From: TMED8 sp038125725
GTDB lineage: Bacteria > Pseudomonadota > Alphaproteobacteria > Rhodospirillales > Casp-alpha2
Length of the DNA: 8,668 nt
Direction: 5' to 3'
Assembly (NCBI GenBank): GCA_038125725.1
Contig: JAYPEK010000089.1
Coordinates: 1 to 8,668, forward strand
Positions 1-6,980 of the stretch are shown one piece after another. Each line of letters starts with the position of its first letter. The stretch's first letter is position 1. A model generated the notes under the pieces. It ran no database searches and was not told the DNA's origin. It saw only the letters and a program-made list of their open reading frames with translations. Both the position numbers and the translations under genes were made by a program.

Positions 1-9
1 GATCCTCCG

Positions 10-372
10 TTAGAATACAGGCTCAGGCGTCCCAAATGTTTTGATGACGGACAGGGTCGTCGCGGTTTCGATGTCGGCTGACAGCTTGTTTGCGAAGTCT
101 TTGGCTTCCTTGAAACCATCGTCGAAACCGGGAAGACCCCGCGTCGCGGAAATGTCCGTCAGCCAGCCCTGCACTTGGATCACGTCGGCCTGAATATCCT
201 TGATGGTGACCAGCAACGGTACGGCCGAGTTCGCAACGGCTTCGACGTCATGCTCCGCTTTGATGAGCGTCGGCTCCTGGTTTTCGAGGCTGAAAATCGT
301 GAACCCGATTGCAATTCCGGAAAGCATCACCAGCAACCCCAGAACCGCAAAAATCTTAGCCTTCACCGACAT
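10..372 (-). CDS. Chemoreceptor (MCP)-like N-terminal fragment, stopped early
   Basis: A 120-residue protein with the layout of the front of a methyl-accepting chemotaxis protein: a short basic N-terminus, one hydrophobic membrane segment at about residues 7-29, then a helical periplasmic stretch. The segment QVQGWLTDISATRG (about 66-79) followed by GFDDGFKEAKDFANKL resembles helical sensor domains of alphaproteobacterial chemoreceptors. The ATG is supported by a GAGG ribosome-binding site at 381-384, 8 bases upstream. The second membrane segment, HAMP and signalling domain are all missing because an in-frame TAA falls at 10-12. The fragment could not signal to CheA/CheW alone. It may be a decayed chemoreceptor, a frameshifted gene continuing off the left edge, or a true short membrane protein. 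Family assignment is from recognisable sequence style; the truncation is seen directly. Confidence 0.6.
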   Translation of the reverse strand: MSVKAKIFAVLGLLVMLSGIAIGFTIFSLENQEPTLIKAEHDVEAVANSAVPLLVTIKDIQADVIQVQGWLTDISATRGLPGFDDGFKEAKDFANKLSADIETATTLSVIKTFGTPEPVF

Positions 373-511
373 AAAACGGACCTCGCCTATAAGAAATCAA
401 TCGAACTGTGCCGCTGTATATTATGATTGTATGCCGCTGGCCAACCCTTTCTGGCCGCGACAGCGCATTGACTTTGTCATTGGATTGGGGAGCGAAGGGG
501 CGGTTCGGCCG

Positions 512-793
512 TCAGCCGTCGTCAGCCGGCAGCGATAGGGTCGCGCGGGTGCCTTCACCGGGCAGCGGCGTCAGGTCGAGGCTGCCGCCGTGCGCCTCGG
601 CGATGGATTTCGCGATGGCGAGGCCGAGGCCGGTGCCCGTTTCCGCGAAACGTCCCGTCGGGTCGAGGCGCTGGAATGGGTTCGTGGGCGCACCGGCGCC
701 GGCTTCCGGAAATCCGGGGCCAGTGTCTGAAACGATGAATTCGACCTGCGCCGGCTTCGGCGGCCGCGACCTTTCGCGCACTTCGATGGTCAC
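512..793 (-). CDS. C-terminal ATPase part of a frameshifted histidine kinase
   Basis: This is the GHKL ATP-binding half of the kinase whose N-terminal half lies at 795-1685. Visible motifs are DTGPGF (G1 box, about residues 23-28 of this piece), an F-box-like NPFQRLD (38-44), and GTGLGLAIAKSIAEAHGG (G2 box and following helix). The same frame stays open upstream past the first ATG to about 916 and there encodes the N box (NLLSAAVRFTPGSG), so the ATG at 793 is an arbitrary internal Met rather than a real gene start. There is no ribosome-binding site reason to translate this piece independently. Deleting one T from the run at 916-920 joins it to the upstream half. Alone it would bind ATP at best and has no phosphoacceptor histidine. 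Confidence 0.8.
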   Translation of the reverse strand: MTIEVRERSRPPKPAQVEFIVSDTGPGFPEAGAGAPTNPFQRLDPTGRFAETGTGLGLAIAKSIAEAHGGSLDLTPLPGEGTRATLSLPADDG

Positions 794-794
794 G

Positions 795-1685
795 TCACCG
801 CTGCCGGGGGTGAACCGAACGGCGGCACTGAGCAGATTGAAGACGGCTCGCTCGATGCGGCCGGGATCGCCGGCGACAATCGGAAGGTCCGTCGCGATGC
901 GGCTTTGCAGTTGGATTTTTCTTCACCTTGGCATCGGCGCTGACGGCTTGGCGGCAGCGTTTGATCATGCCTGGCACATCGAGGCGTTCGGGCTGGATCG
1001 GCATGGTGCCGGTAACCTCGAACTGCGACAGGTCGATCAGGTCGTCGATCAGATCCGAAAGCCGCCGTGCCGCGACGTGGATGTCGGAGGCGTATTCGAT
1101 GTAGCCCGTCGGCCTGAGCCGGCCCAGCATTTCGCCCTTGATGGCTTCGGAATAGCCGATGATGGCGTTCAGGGGGGCGCGCAGGTCGTGGCTCAGATAG
1201 GCCATGAACGCCGCGTCATCGTGATTGTGCGCGCCGTCGCCGGCCGCCACTGGTTGCGGCGGCGCCGGCATCGACAGGCGCTGGAAGTCCTCGTGGCAGT
1301 CGACGATGAATTCCTCGAGCAGCCGCGCATAGGCGTCGTTCAGGTGGATGAAGCGCTGGCGGCGATCGTCGGTGCCTTCCGTGCGGTGGATGACCCCAGC
1401 CATCTCCAGCCGGTTAAGGCAGGTCGTCGCCGTGCCTTTCGACAGGCCCGTGGCCAGGAACATTTCCGATGCCGTCGGAACCTTGCCCTCCAGCCACGAG
1501 CGCAGCAGGAAAAACACGGTTTCCCAGGTATTGGCATTGCGGACGGTGTCGCCCAGTTGCTTTTCACCGGCCAACTCGGAAATGCGGCGAACCAGGCGGC
1601 GATGCCGGTACAATTCATACCTTAGGATATGATCGATGACGGCGGCGCGGGTCTCCGGTGCGAGTATCGTGTCTTCTCCTGGCAC
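795..1685 (-). CDS. MarR-like winged helix fused to a histidine kinase dimerisation domain (frameshifted)
   Basis: The N-terminal part of a soluble sensor kinase with unusual architecture. Residues about 52-120 read as a MarR-type winged helix: a helix-turn-helix around ASEMFLATGLSKGTATTCLNRLE, then a wing with GTDDRRQRFIHL. A linker rich in Pro and Ala follows, then a HisKA domain with H-box FMAYLSHDLRAPLNAIIGYSE, phosphoacceptor His166. No membrane segment or periplasmic sensor is visible. The start is a GTG at 1683-1685 with GAGGT (1695-1699) 9 bases upstream. After K256 the frame is lost at an A5 run (916-920, plus-strand T's) and the last 40 residues are out-of-frame sequence. Removing one base restores a 390-aa kinase ending at 512. 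The shift may be a sequencing error, a real mutation, or less likely programmed slippage. Family calls are from visible motifs; a DNA-binding role for the kinase is inferred. Confidence 0.8.
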   Translation of the reverse strand: MPGEDTILAPETRAAVIDHILRYELYRHRRLVRRISELAGEKQLGDTVRNANTWETVFFLLRSWLEGKVPTASEMFLATGLSKGTATTCLNRLEMAGVIHRTEGTDDRRQRFIHLNDAYARLLEEFIVDCHEDFQRLSMPAPPQPVAAGDGAHNHDDAAFMAYLSHDLRAPLNAIIGYSEAIKGEMLGRLRPTGYIEYASDIHVAARRLSDLIDDLIDLSQFEVTGTMPIQPERLDVPGMIKRCRQAVSADAKVKKNPTAKPHRDGPSDCRRRSRPHRASRLQSAQCRRSVHPRQR

Positions 1686-1734
1686 GCGAAACTTACCTCA
1701 TGCCGTTTTGGTTATGTCTGAAGTGAATATCCCC

Positions 1735-1750
1735 TTATGCAACGGCATAA
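1735..1750. promoter_or_regulatory. Candidate palindromic operator upstream of the HTH-kinase
   Basis: TTATGC and GCATAA are perfect inverted 6-bp arms around a 4-base centre, a size typical of MarR-family operators. A partial second copy lies nearer the kinase start: ATGCCGTT at 1700-1707 is the exact reverse complement of AACGGCAT at 1741-1748. The sites sit 15-65 bases upstream of the GTG start of a gene that itself carries a MarR-like domain, so autoregulation is plausible. Binding is inferred, not shown. Confidence 0.35.
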
Positions 1751-1911
1751 TCACCTTAAGAGGCCGGGGTGGAAAGAAAAGCGCAAATAGGTATAACGTT
1801 GAACACATGGGTGAACCCGCCTGAGAAGAAAAATATTCACTGATTTCAAGATTATCACGATTTTATGCAGTGCCGATCCCGGGGCGGCGAGGGCTGCATG
1901 CGGCTGGCACC

Positions 1912-1939
1912 TTGTATTGGGCGGCCCGGGGCCTATATT
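1912..1939 (+). promoter_or_regulatory. Likely mnmA promoter giving a nearly leaderless mRNA
   Basis: A -35-like TTGTAT (1912-1917) and -10-like TATATT (1934-1939) are separated by 16 bases. Transcription starting about 7 bases past the -10 element would begin at or next to the mnmA ATG at 1946. No Shine-Dalgarno sequence precedes that ATG, which agrees with a leaderless message. Confidence 0.5.
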
Positions 1940-1945
1940 CCGGCC

Positions 1946-3055
1946 ATGGCTTTGGATTTCGTGAACAAGAAACCGGCGGAGACGCGGGTGGTGGTGGCGA
2001 TGTCGGGCGGGGTCGATTCGTCGACCACGGCGGCGCTGATGGTCGAGGCCGGCTATGAGGTCATCGGCATCACCCTGCAGCTTTACGACCATGGCGCCGC
2101 GATCCGGCGCCAGGGCGCCTGCTGTGCCGGCCAGGATATTCACGACGCCGGCCGCGTTGCCGAGACCCTCGGCATTCCGCATTACGTGCTCGATTACGAA
2201 AGCCGCTTCCGCGAGGAGGTGATCGACGAATTCGCCGACAGCTATTTGCGCGGCGAGACGCCGATTCCCTGCGTGCGCTGTAACCAGACGGTCAAGTTCC
2301 GTGACCTGCTGGCCACCGCCCAGGATCTGGACGCCGACGCCATGGTCACCGGTCATTACGTGCGCCGGGTCGACGGCGAGGGCGGCCCGCAGCTTTTCCG
2401 CGGCGCCGATCCGGCCAAGGACCAGAGCTACTTCCTGTTCGCCACCACGCGTGGCCAATTGGCCTACCTGGATTTTCCGTTGGGCGGCCTGGACAAGGCG
2501 GAAACCCGCCGCCACGCCGAGCGCTTCGGCCTCCAGGTGGCGGAAAAGCCGGAAAGCCAGGACATCTGTTTCGTCCCCGACGGCGATTACGGCCGTTTGC
2601 TGGAGCGCCTGCGCCCCGGCGCCTGGGAGCCCGGCGATATCGTCGATCTGGACGGCAACCGCCTGGGTGGGCATGACGGCATCGTGCATTTCACCATCGG
2701 CCAGCGCCGGGGACTCGGCATCGCCACTGGCGCACCGCTTTACGTGGTCGGCATTGAGCCGGATAGCCGCCAGGTCGTGGTCGGGCCGAAGGAGGCGCTC
2801 AAGTGGCGGTCCTTCACCGTGCGCGACGTCAACTGGCTGGGCGACGGCGACGCGCCGGCCGCTGGCACGGAAGTTTCGGTGAAGATCCGCTCCACCACCG
2901 AGCCGGTGCCGGCGCGGATCGAGCCCTTGGACGACGCCCATTGGCGGGTGACCTTCGCCGAGCCCGATTCCGGCACCTCGCCGGGACAGGCGGCGGTATT
3001 CTATGCCGGCGAGCGCGTGCTCGGCGGCGGCTGGATCACCCGCGACGCGGCTTAG
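1946..3055 (+). CDS. mnmA: tRNA-specific 2-thiouridylase MnmA
   Basis: MnmA installs the 2-thio group on wobble uridine 34 of tRNAs for Lys, Glu and Gln, using ATP to adenylate the base and a cysteine persulfide as sulfur source. The 369-residue protein matches the family's usual length (about 370). Visible elements are the PP-loop SGGVDSS at 20-26, PCVRCN at 108-113 with the expected nucleophile Cys109, GHY at 136-138, KDQSYFL at 158-164, and SQDICFV at 204-210 with the persulfide-carrying Cys208. The C-terminal beta-barrel part includes FTIGQRRGLGI and ends with DSGTSPGQAAVFY. The frame is open for 27 codons upstream of 1946, but that stretch lacks family similarity and the promoter overlaps it, so the ATG at 1946 is preferred. 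The TAG stop overlaps the stop of the convergent ABC exporter by three bases. Confidence 0.96.
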   Translation: MALDFVNKKPAETRVVVAMSGGVDSSTTAALMVEAGYEVIGITLQLYDHGAAIRRQGACCAGQDIHDAGRVAETLGIPHYVLDYESRFREEVIDEFADSYLRGETPIPCVRCNQTVKFRDLLATAQDLDADAMVTGHYVRRVDGEGGPQLFRGADPAKDQSYFLFATTRGQLAYLDFPLGGLDKAETRRHAERFGLQVAEKPESQDICFVPDGDYGRLLERLRPGAWEPGDIVDLDGNRLGGHDGIVHFTIGQRRGLGIATGAPLYVVGIEPDSRQVVVGPKEALKWRSFTVRDVNWLGDGDAPAAGTEVSVKIRSTTEPVPARIEPLDDAHWRVTFAEPDSGTSPGQAAVFYAGERVLGGGWITRDAA

Positions 3056-4920
3056 GCCGTGCCGCCCTGCGGGCGGGGCAGGGCAATCTCCACTTCGCCG
3101 GTCTGCTCCAGCGTCTGTAGCGCTTCCGCCGCCTGTTGCTGGCGGTTCCACATGTCCGCATAGCGCCCGCCGGCGACCAACAGGTCCAGGTGGCGGCCGC
3201 GTTCGGCGACGGCGCCGCTTTCCAGTACGATGATTTCGTCGGCGTCGATGATCGTCGACAGCCGGTGCGCGATGGTGATGGTGGTGCGGTCCTGGGAGAC
3301 GTCCTTGAGCGCGGAGAGGATGTCCTGCTCGGTCTGGCTGTCCAAGGCCGAGGTCGCCTCGTCGAAGATCAGGATGCTCGGGTCCTTCAGCACCGTGCGG
3401 GCGATGGCGACACGCTGGCGCTCGCCACCCGATAGCTTCAGACCGCGCTCGCCGACGACGGTTTCGTAGCCGTCCGGCAAGCCCATGATGAAGTCGTGGA
3501 TCTGCGCCACCCGGGCCGCGCTCTCGATTTCCGCCGGCGAGGCGCCGGGCCGGCCGTAGGCGATGTTGTAGAAGATGCTATCGTTAAACAGCACGGTATC
3601 TTGCGGCACCATGCCGATGGCGGCGCGGAGACTCTCCTGGCTGACGTCGCGGATGTCCTGGCCGTCGATACGCACGGCACCGCCGGTGACGTCGTAGAAG
3701 CGGAACAACAGGCGCGAGATCGTCGACTTGCCGGCGCCGCTGGGCCCGACGATGGCGACGGTCCGGCCCGGCGGCACCGTGAACGAGACGTCCTTTAGGA
3801 TGGTGCGCTCGTCCTGGTAGCCGAAGGCGACGGCGTCGAACGCGACCTCGGCGCCGGCGACGGCAAGCGCCGGCGCGCCGGGTTTGTCCTCGACCTCCAT
3901 CTTTTCTTCGATCAGGTCGAACATGGCTTCCATGTCGGCGAGCGAACGCTTGATCTCACGGTAGACGAAGCCGAGGAAGTTCAGGGGCAGGAACAGCTGG
4001 ATCAGATAGGTATTGACCAGCACGAAGTCGCCGACCGTCATGGCGCCGGATTGCACCCCGAAGCCGGCCATGATCATCATCAGCGTGACGCCGAGCGAGA
4101 TGATGACGCCCTGGCCGATGTTCAAGAGCGCCAGCGACGAACCCGACCGTATCGCCGCGTCCTCGTAGCGCCGGAGCGAGCGGTCGAAACGCTCGGTCTC
4201 GTGGTCTTCGTTGCCGAAATATTTCACCGTCTCGAAATTCAGCAGGCTGTCGACGGCGCGGGTGGTGGCCTGGTTGTCGGTTTCGTTCATGGCGCGCCGG
4301 TACTTGAGCCGCCATTCGGTGATCGCCGTGGTCCAGACGACATAGATCACCAGCGTGGCTAAGGTCACCAGCCCGTAGGCGAAGCCGTAGAGGTGCCACA
4401 GGATGCCGCAGACCAGCAGGATTTCCAGCAGTGTCGGCAGGATGTTGAACAGCATGAACCGCAGCAGGAACTCGATCCCCTTGGTGCCGCGCTCGACGGC
4501 GCGGGTGATGCCGCCGGTCTGGCGGTCCAGGTGGAAGCGCATCGACAGCCGGTGCAGGTGGCGGAAGGTCTTGAGCCCGGCGCGGCGGATGGCGCGCTGC
4601 GCGACGCGGGTGAAGACGGCATCGCGCAATTCGCCGAAGCCCTGCGACAGCACTCGCGCCAGGCCGTAGCCCACCAAAAGCGCGATCGGCACCGCGAGGA
4701 TGGCGTCGGCGGGGCCGCTGAGCGCGTCGACCGCGCCCTTGTAGAACAGCGGCACGACGACGTTGGCACCCTTGGCCGCGACCAGGAACAGCATGGCGAT
4801 GACGACGCGTACCCGGAGCCCCGTCTCGCCCTCCGGCCAGAGATAGGGCAGCACGGTGCGGATCGCCTTCAAGTCGCTGGCGGTGCTGGATCGATTGGGG
4901 TTTTCGGAAAACGAACGCAT
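3052..4920 (-). CDS. Atm1-type ABC exporter (half-transporter, ATPase fused to membrane domain)
   Basis: A 622-residue type IV ABC half-exporter expected to work as a homodimer in the inner membrane. Bacterial and mitochondrial Atm1 proteins export glutathione-linked sulfur or metal compounds and are tied to iron-sulfur and thiol homeostasis. The membrane domain (about 35-325) has six hydrophobic segments. The Atm1-family signature NFETVKYFGNE lies at 228-238. The ATPase domain has Walker A GPSGAGKST (392-400), Q-loop VPQDTVLFND (Q440), signature LSGGE (496-500), Walker B ILIFDEA (516-522), D-loop SALD, and switch His552; all catalytic residues are present. VPQDTVLFND is also typical of the Atm1 group. 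The ATG at 4920 has only a weak GGAA upstream. The gene is divergent from the response regulator and convergent with mnmA. The exact substrate cannot be read from sequence. Confidence 0.93.
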   Translation of the reverse strand: MRSFSENPNRSSTASDLKAIRTVLPYLWPEGETGLRVRVVIAMLFLVAAKGANVVVPLFYKGAVDALSGPADAILAVPIALLVGYGLARVLSQGFGELRDAVFTRVAQRAIRRAGLKTFRHLHRLSMRFHLDRQTGGITRAVERGTKGIEFLLRFMLFNILPTLLEILLVCGILWHLYGFAYGLVTLATLVIYVVWTTAITEWRLKYRRAMNETDNQATTRAVDSLLNFETVKYFGNEDHETERFDRSLRRYEDAAIRSGSSLALLNIGQGVIISLGVTLMMIMAGFGVQSGAMTVGDFVLVNTYLIQLFLPLNFLGFVYREIKRSLADMEAMFDLIEEKMEVEDKPGAPALAVAGAEVAFDAVAFGYQDERTILKDVSFTVPPGRTVAIVGPSGAGKSTISRLLFRFYDVTGGAVRIDGQDIRDVSQESLRAAIGMVPQDTVLFNDSIFYNIAYGRPGASPAEIESAARVAQIHDFIMGLPDGYETVVGERGLKLSGGERQRVAIARTVLKDPSILIFDEATSALDSQTEQDILSALKDVSQDRTTITIAHRLSTIIDADEIIVLESGAVAERGRHLDLLVAGGRYADMWNRQQQAAEALQTLEQTGEVEIALPRPQGGTA

Positions 4921-5014
4921 GTTTCGGTTCCGTAAGGGGGTTGTCAGGAAAGAAGTGGATACGTTCCCCCTATATATGCTGGTTCTCCCGGGAAATCAGG
5001 GGCCGTGTGCCGCC

Positions 5015-5020
5015 AAGGAG
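5015..5020 (+). promoter_or_regulatory. Ribosome-binding site setting the response-regulator start
   Basis: AAGGAG lies 10 bases before the ATG at 5031. The frame is open 30 codons further upstream, but that extension has no such site and precedes the receiver fold, so this site decides the start. Confidence 0.75.
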
Positions 5021-5030
5021 CTTTTTTCCA

Positions 5031-5528
5031 ATGAATTCCGGTTACGATTTCAGTGATCTTCGGGTTTTGGTCTGCGACGACAGCCGTCAGATCCGCTCGC
5101 TCATCAGCTCTTTCCTGATCGGTTTCGGGGTCAAGGACGTGGCCGAGGCGGTCGATGCCGACGATGCCTTCGCCATGATGGTCGAATACGACCCGGACTT
5201 GATCGTCACCGACTGGAACATGCCGCCGACCGACGGGCTGGAGTTCGTCAAGAAGGTGCGCAACAGCGAAGAATCGCCCAATCCCTATGTGCCGATCATC
5301 ATGCTGACGGGTTACACCGAACTGCACCGGGTGAAGATGGCGCGCGATTCCGGCATTTCCGCTTTTCTTGCCAAACCCATCAGCGCCCAGGCATTATACA
5401 AGCGGTTGGTTTCCGTCGTTGACGACCAACGGCCGTTCGTCAGAAACGACAGGTTTTTCGGGCCCTGCCGGCGCGTGCATCGGCGCTCCAGCTACCCCGG
5501 GGCGGAACGGCGGAAACAGCCGCAGTGA
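5031..5528 (+). CDS. Single-domain CheY-like response regulator
   Basis: A 165-residue protein that is mostly one receiver domain (about 9-133). The acidic pair is Asp16-Asp17 in VLVCDDS, the phosphoacceptor is Asp61 in VTDWNMP, the switch Thr is Thr93 in MLTGYT, and the conserved Lys is Lys115 in AKPIS, so phosphorylation chemistry looks intact. There is no DNA-binding or enzymatic output domain. The tail of about 30 residues is basic and contains RPFVRNDRFFGPCRR, similar to the FGPDRR-type tails of other alphaproteobacterial single-domain regulators. Output is probably by protein contact or phosphotransfer. It is the first gene of an apparent operon; the next gene, HPt-like, begins 23 bases after its stop, which suggests the two exchange phosphate. 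Confidence 0.9.
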   Translation: MNSGYDFSDLRVLVCDDSRQIRSLISSFLIGFGVKDVAEAVDADDAFAMMVEYDPDLIVTDWNMPPTDGLEFVKKVRNSEESPNPYVPIIMLTGYTELHRVKMARDSGISAFLAKPISAQALYKRLVSVVDDQRPFVRNDRFFGPCRRVHRRSSYPGAERRKQPQ

Positions 5529-5551
5529 TCCGCTAGCAAGTGCAAAGGCGC

Positions 5552-6085
5552 ATGGCCGACGACGCTCAAATTATCCGTCCGAAACGGCATATCTCCCGGA
5601 AGGTGCCGAAGACCGGCGGTCCCAGGCTCGACGAGGCGATCCTGCGCGCGCTCGACGCCGCCGAAGGGCTGATGGACCAATACCAGGGCTGGGCCGTCGA
5701 CGATCTGGCGCTGTTGTGGCAGCGCTTCAACGAATTGGCCAGCGAGGAAGACCGTGAACTGGCGGCCGCCGAAATCCTCGACATGTTCAATATCTCGCAC
5801 GAAATCCGCGGTCAGGGCGGCACCTTCGGTTTTCCGCTGATCTCGCTGATCGGCGATTCGCTCTGCAAGTTCCTGGAAGACCGCAAGCAGCTTTCCGCCG
5901 TAGAACTGGAAGTCATCCGCGTACACGTGCTGGCGATGAAGGCGGTGTTCCGCCAGGAATTGCGCGGTCCCCAGACGCCGCTCCGGCGCGATCTGGACGA
6001 GATGCTGCAGATGCTGCGCACCAAGGTCGACCTGCAAAGCCGCTTCGGCCAGGGTGCCGATGAGGACGGCACGGACGACGCGTGA
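5552..6085 (+). CDS. HPt-like phosphotransfer protein
   Basis: A 177-residue mainly helical, acidic protein. FNISHEIRGQGGTFGFPLI (79-97) matches the core of a histidine phosphotransfer domain, where a His in a helix is followed by Lys/Arg-Gly and a Gly about six residues on; His83 is the candidate phosphoacceptor. Pairing with the receiver gene just upstream supports this. The preferred start is the ATG at 5552 with AAAGG close upstream; a GTG at 5540 is an alternative adding four residues. The N-terminal 25 residues are basic and probably disordered. The last bases overlap the start of the next gene. No kinase is encoded here, so the His is probably charged in trans. The domain call is by motif and context, not by alignment. 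Confidence 0.7.
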   Translation: MADDAQIIRPKRHISRKVPKTGGPRLDEAILRALDAAEGLMDQYQGWAVDDLALLWQRFNELASEEDRELAAAEILDMFNISHEIRGQGGTFGFPLISLIGDSLCKFLEDRKQLSAVELEVIRVHVLAMKAVFRQELRGPQTPLRRDLDEMLQMLRTKVDLQSRFGQGADEDGTDDA

Positions 6086-6579
6086 GCGACGCCGGCTGCC
6101 CGCCTGAAATCCAAGCCATCCTGGAAGGCTCAGGCCTCGCCTTCGAGGTCGTCGATTGCGATCCCGCCGACGCCGAAACCGCCGTCTTCGCCGAGAAATA
6201 CGGTTACGCGATGGAGGATTCGGCCAATTGCCTCCTGGTCAAGACCAAGACCGGCGAGGAGAAATTCGCCGCCTGCGTGGTGCTGGCGACGACGCGCCTC
6301 GACGTCAACAAGCGGGTGAAGAAACTGTTGGGCGCGCGCAAGGTGTCGTTCGCCGGCGCCGACGAGGCCCGCGCCATGACCGGCATGGAACTCGGCGGCG
6401 TCACGCCCTTGGGCCTGCCGGCCGACATGCCGCTTTGGATCGACGCGCGCGTGATGGCGCGGCCGACGATTGTCCTTGGTGGCGGCAACCGCCATTCCAA
6501 GATCATCGTCGCGCCGGCGATCTTCGATTGCGTTCCGAACGTGGAAGTCTTCGAGGAACTGGCTGTCCCGCTCGGCTGA
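6082..6579 (+). CDS. YbaK/EbsC-family aminoacyl-tRNA deacylase
   Basis: A 165-residue protein of the YbaK/ProX editing family, whose members hydrolyse mischarged tRNAs such as Cys-tRNA(Pro) or Ala-tRNA(Pro) in trans. The length fits the single-domain family. Characteristic parts are ANCLLVKT (48-55), VLATTRLDVNKRVKKLLGARKVSFA (67-91), TGMELGGVTPLGLP (100-113), and the C-terminal GGGNRHSKI (133-141) that closes the pocket. The start is a GTG at 6082-6084; its last two bases are part of the TGA that ends the HPt-like gene (a GTGA overlap), so translation is probably coupled. It is the last gene of the receiver-HPt operon. Which mischarged tRNA it edits is not evident. Confidence 0.88.
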   Translation: MSDAGCPPEIQAILEGSGLAFEVVDCDPADAETAVFAEKYGYAMEDSANCLLVKTKTGEEKFAACVVLATTRLDVNKRVKKLLGARKVSFAGADEARAMTGMELGGVTPLGLPADMPLWIDARVMARPTIVLGGGNRHSKIIVAPAIFDCVPNVEVFEELAVPLG

Positions 6580-6597
6580 GACCGGCGGGGAAGGGCG

Positions 6598-6891
6598 TCA
6601 GTCCATGCCCTCGAACAGGCGGATGTCGCGGTCGGCGCCGCCGTCGAGCGCTTTCAGGGCGTTCTGGTAGCCTTCGCTCTCATAGGCAGCGACGGCGGCC
6701 TCGAAGCTCGGAAACTCGATCAGGATGGTGCGTTCCTCGACGCCGTTTTCCTTGGCGATCACCTTGCCGCCCGCGGCCAGGTACTTGCCGCCCATGGCCT
6801 CCAGCGCCGGTTTCGCCAGCTCGCGGTAGCGGACTGATTTCTCCGGATCGGCGGGGCTCCGGTGCGCGCTCAACATGTAACCTTTTGCCAT
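6598..6891 (-). CDS. DUF1330 family protein
   Basis: A 97-residue protein starting MAKGYMLSAHRSP, typical of the DUF1330 ferredoxin-like (dimeric alpha-beta barrel) family. The central GGKVIAKENGVEERTILIEFPSFEAAVAAYESEGYQ follows the family pattern (GG..., EFPS...A...Y.S..Y). The function of the family is not established. The ATG at 6891 has a strong GGGAGG site at 6901-6906, 9 bases upstream, so the 14 extra in-frame residues before it are not used. It converges on the YbaK-family gene with an 18-base gap. The guaA 3' remnant lies 28 bases upstream on the same strand, which implies it was once the gene after guaA and was separated from it by island insertion. Confidence 0.85.
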   Translation of the reverse strand: MAKGYMLSAHRSPADPEKSVRYRELAKPALEAMGGKYLAAGGKVIAKENGVEERTILIEFPSFEAAVAAYESEGYQNALKALDGGADRDIRLFEGMD

Positions 6892-6900
6892 GATGTCATT

Positions 6901-6906
6901 CCTCCC
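6901..6906 (-). promoter_or_regulatory. Strong ribosome-binding site of the DUF1330 gene
   Basis: GGGAGG on the minus strand, 9 bases before the ATG at 6891. It fixes the short start over the upstream in-frame GTG/ATG options. Confidence 0.8.
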
Positions 6907-6919
6907 GAATTGAACTTGC

Positions 6920-6940
6920 TTATTCCCACTCAATAGTGCC
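6920..6940 (-). other. guaA: guaA 3'-end remnant acting as island attachment site
   Basis: Read on the minus strand, these 21 bases encode GTIEWE followed by TAA, the conserved C-terminus of GMP synthase. The codons before it read TMCYKA rather than the usual KPP or SSKPP, and no guaA body lies upstream, so only the very end is present. The copy contains an imperfect dyad, CACT-CAAT-AGTG (6928-6939), as expected for the core of a tyrosine-recombinase site. One arm recurs inverted inside the island: ATAGTGCCTG at 6933-6942 against CAGGCACTAT at 7024-7033. The guaA 3' end is a known integration hotspot. I infer that this is one of the two attachment-site copies flanking the island. Confidence 0.75.
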
Positions 6941-6980
6941 TGCCTTATAACACATTGTTCTAACGCGGTTAATTTACCAA

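Noticed and set aside
408..1625. Long plus-strand open frame of about 400 codons opposite the histidine kinase
   Set aside because: It is the antisense shadow of the kinase in high-GC DNA, composition is odd, and the minus strand shows clear HisKA and GHKL motifs.
1865..1945. 27-codon N-terminal extension of MnmA
   Set aside because: No family similarity, overlaps the promoter, and the protein from 1946 already has full family length.
1751..3151. Minus-strand open frame of 466 codons opposite mnmA
   Set aside because: Shadow of the thiouridylase; no domain, no ribosome-binding site, and it crosses both the mnmA promoter and the exporter end.
4941..5030. 30-codon upstream extension of the response regulator
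   Set aside because: The ribosome-binding site at 5015-5020 and the receiver fold both point to the ATG at 5031.
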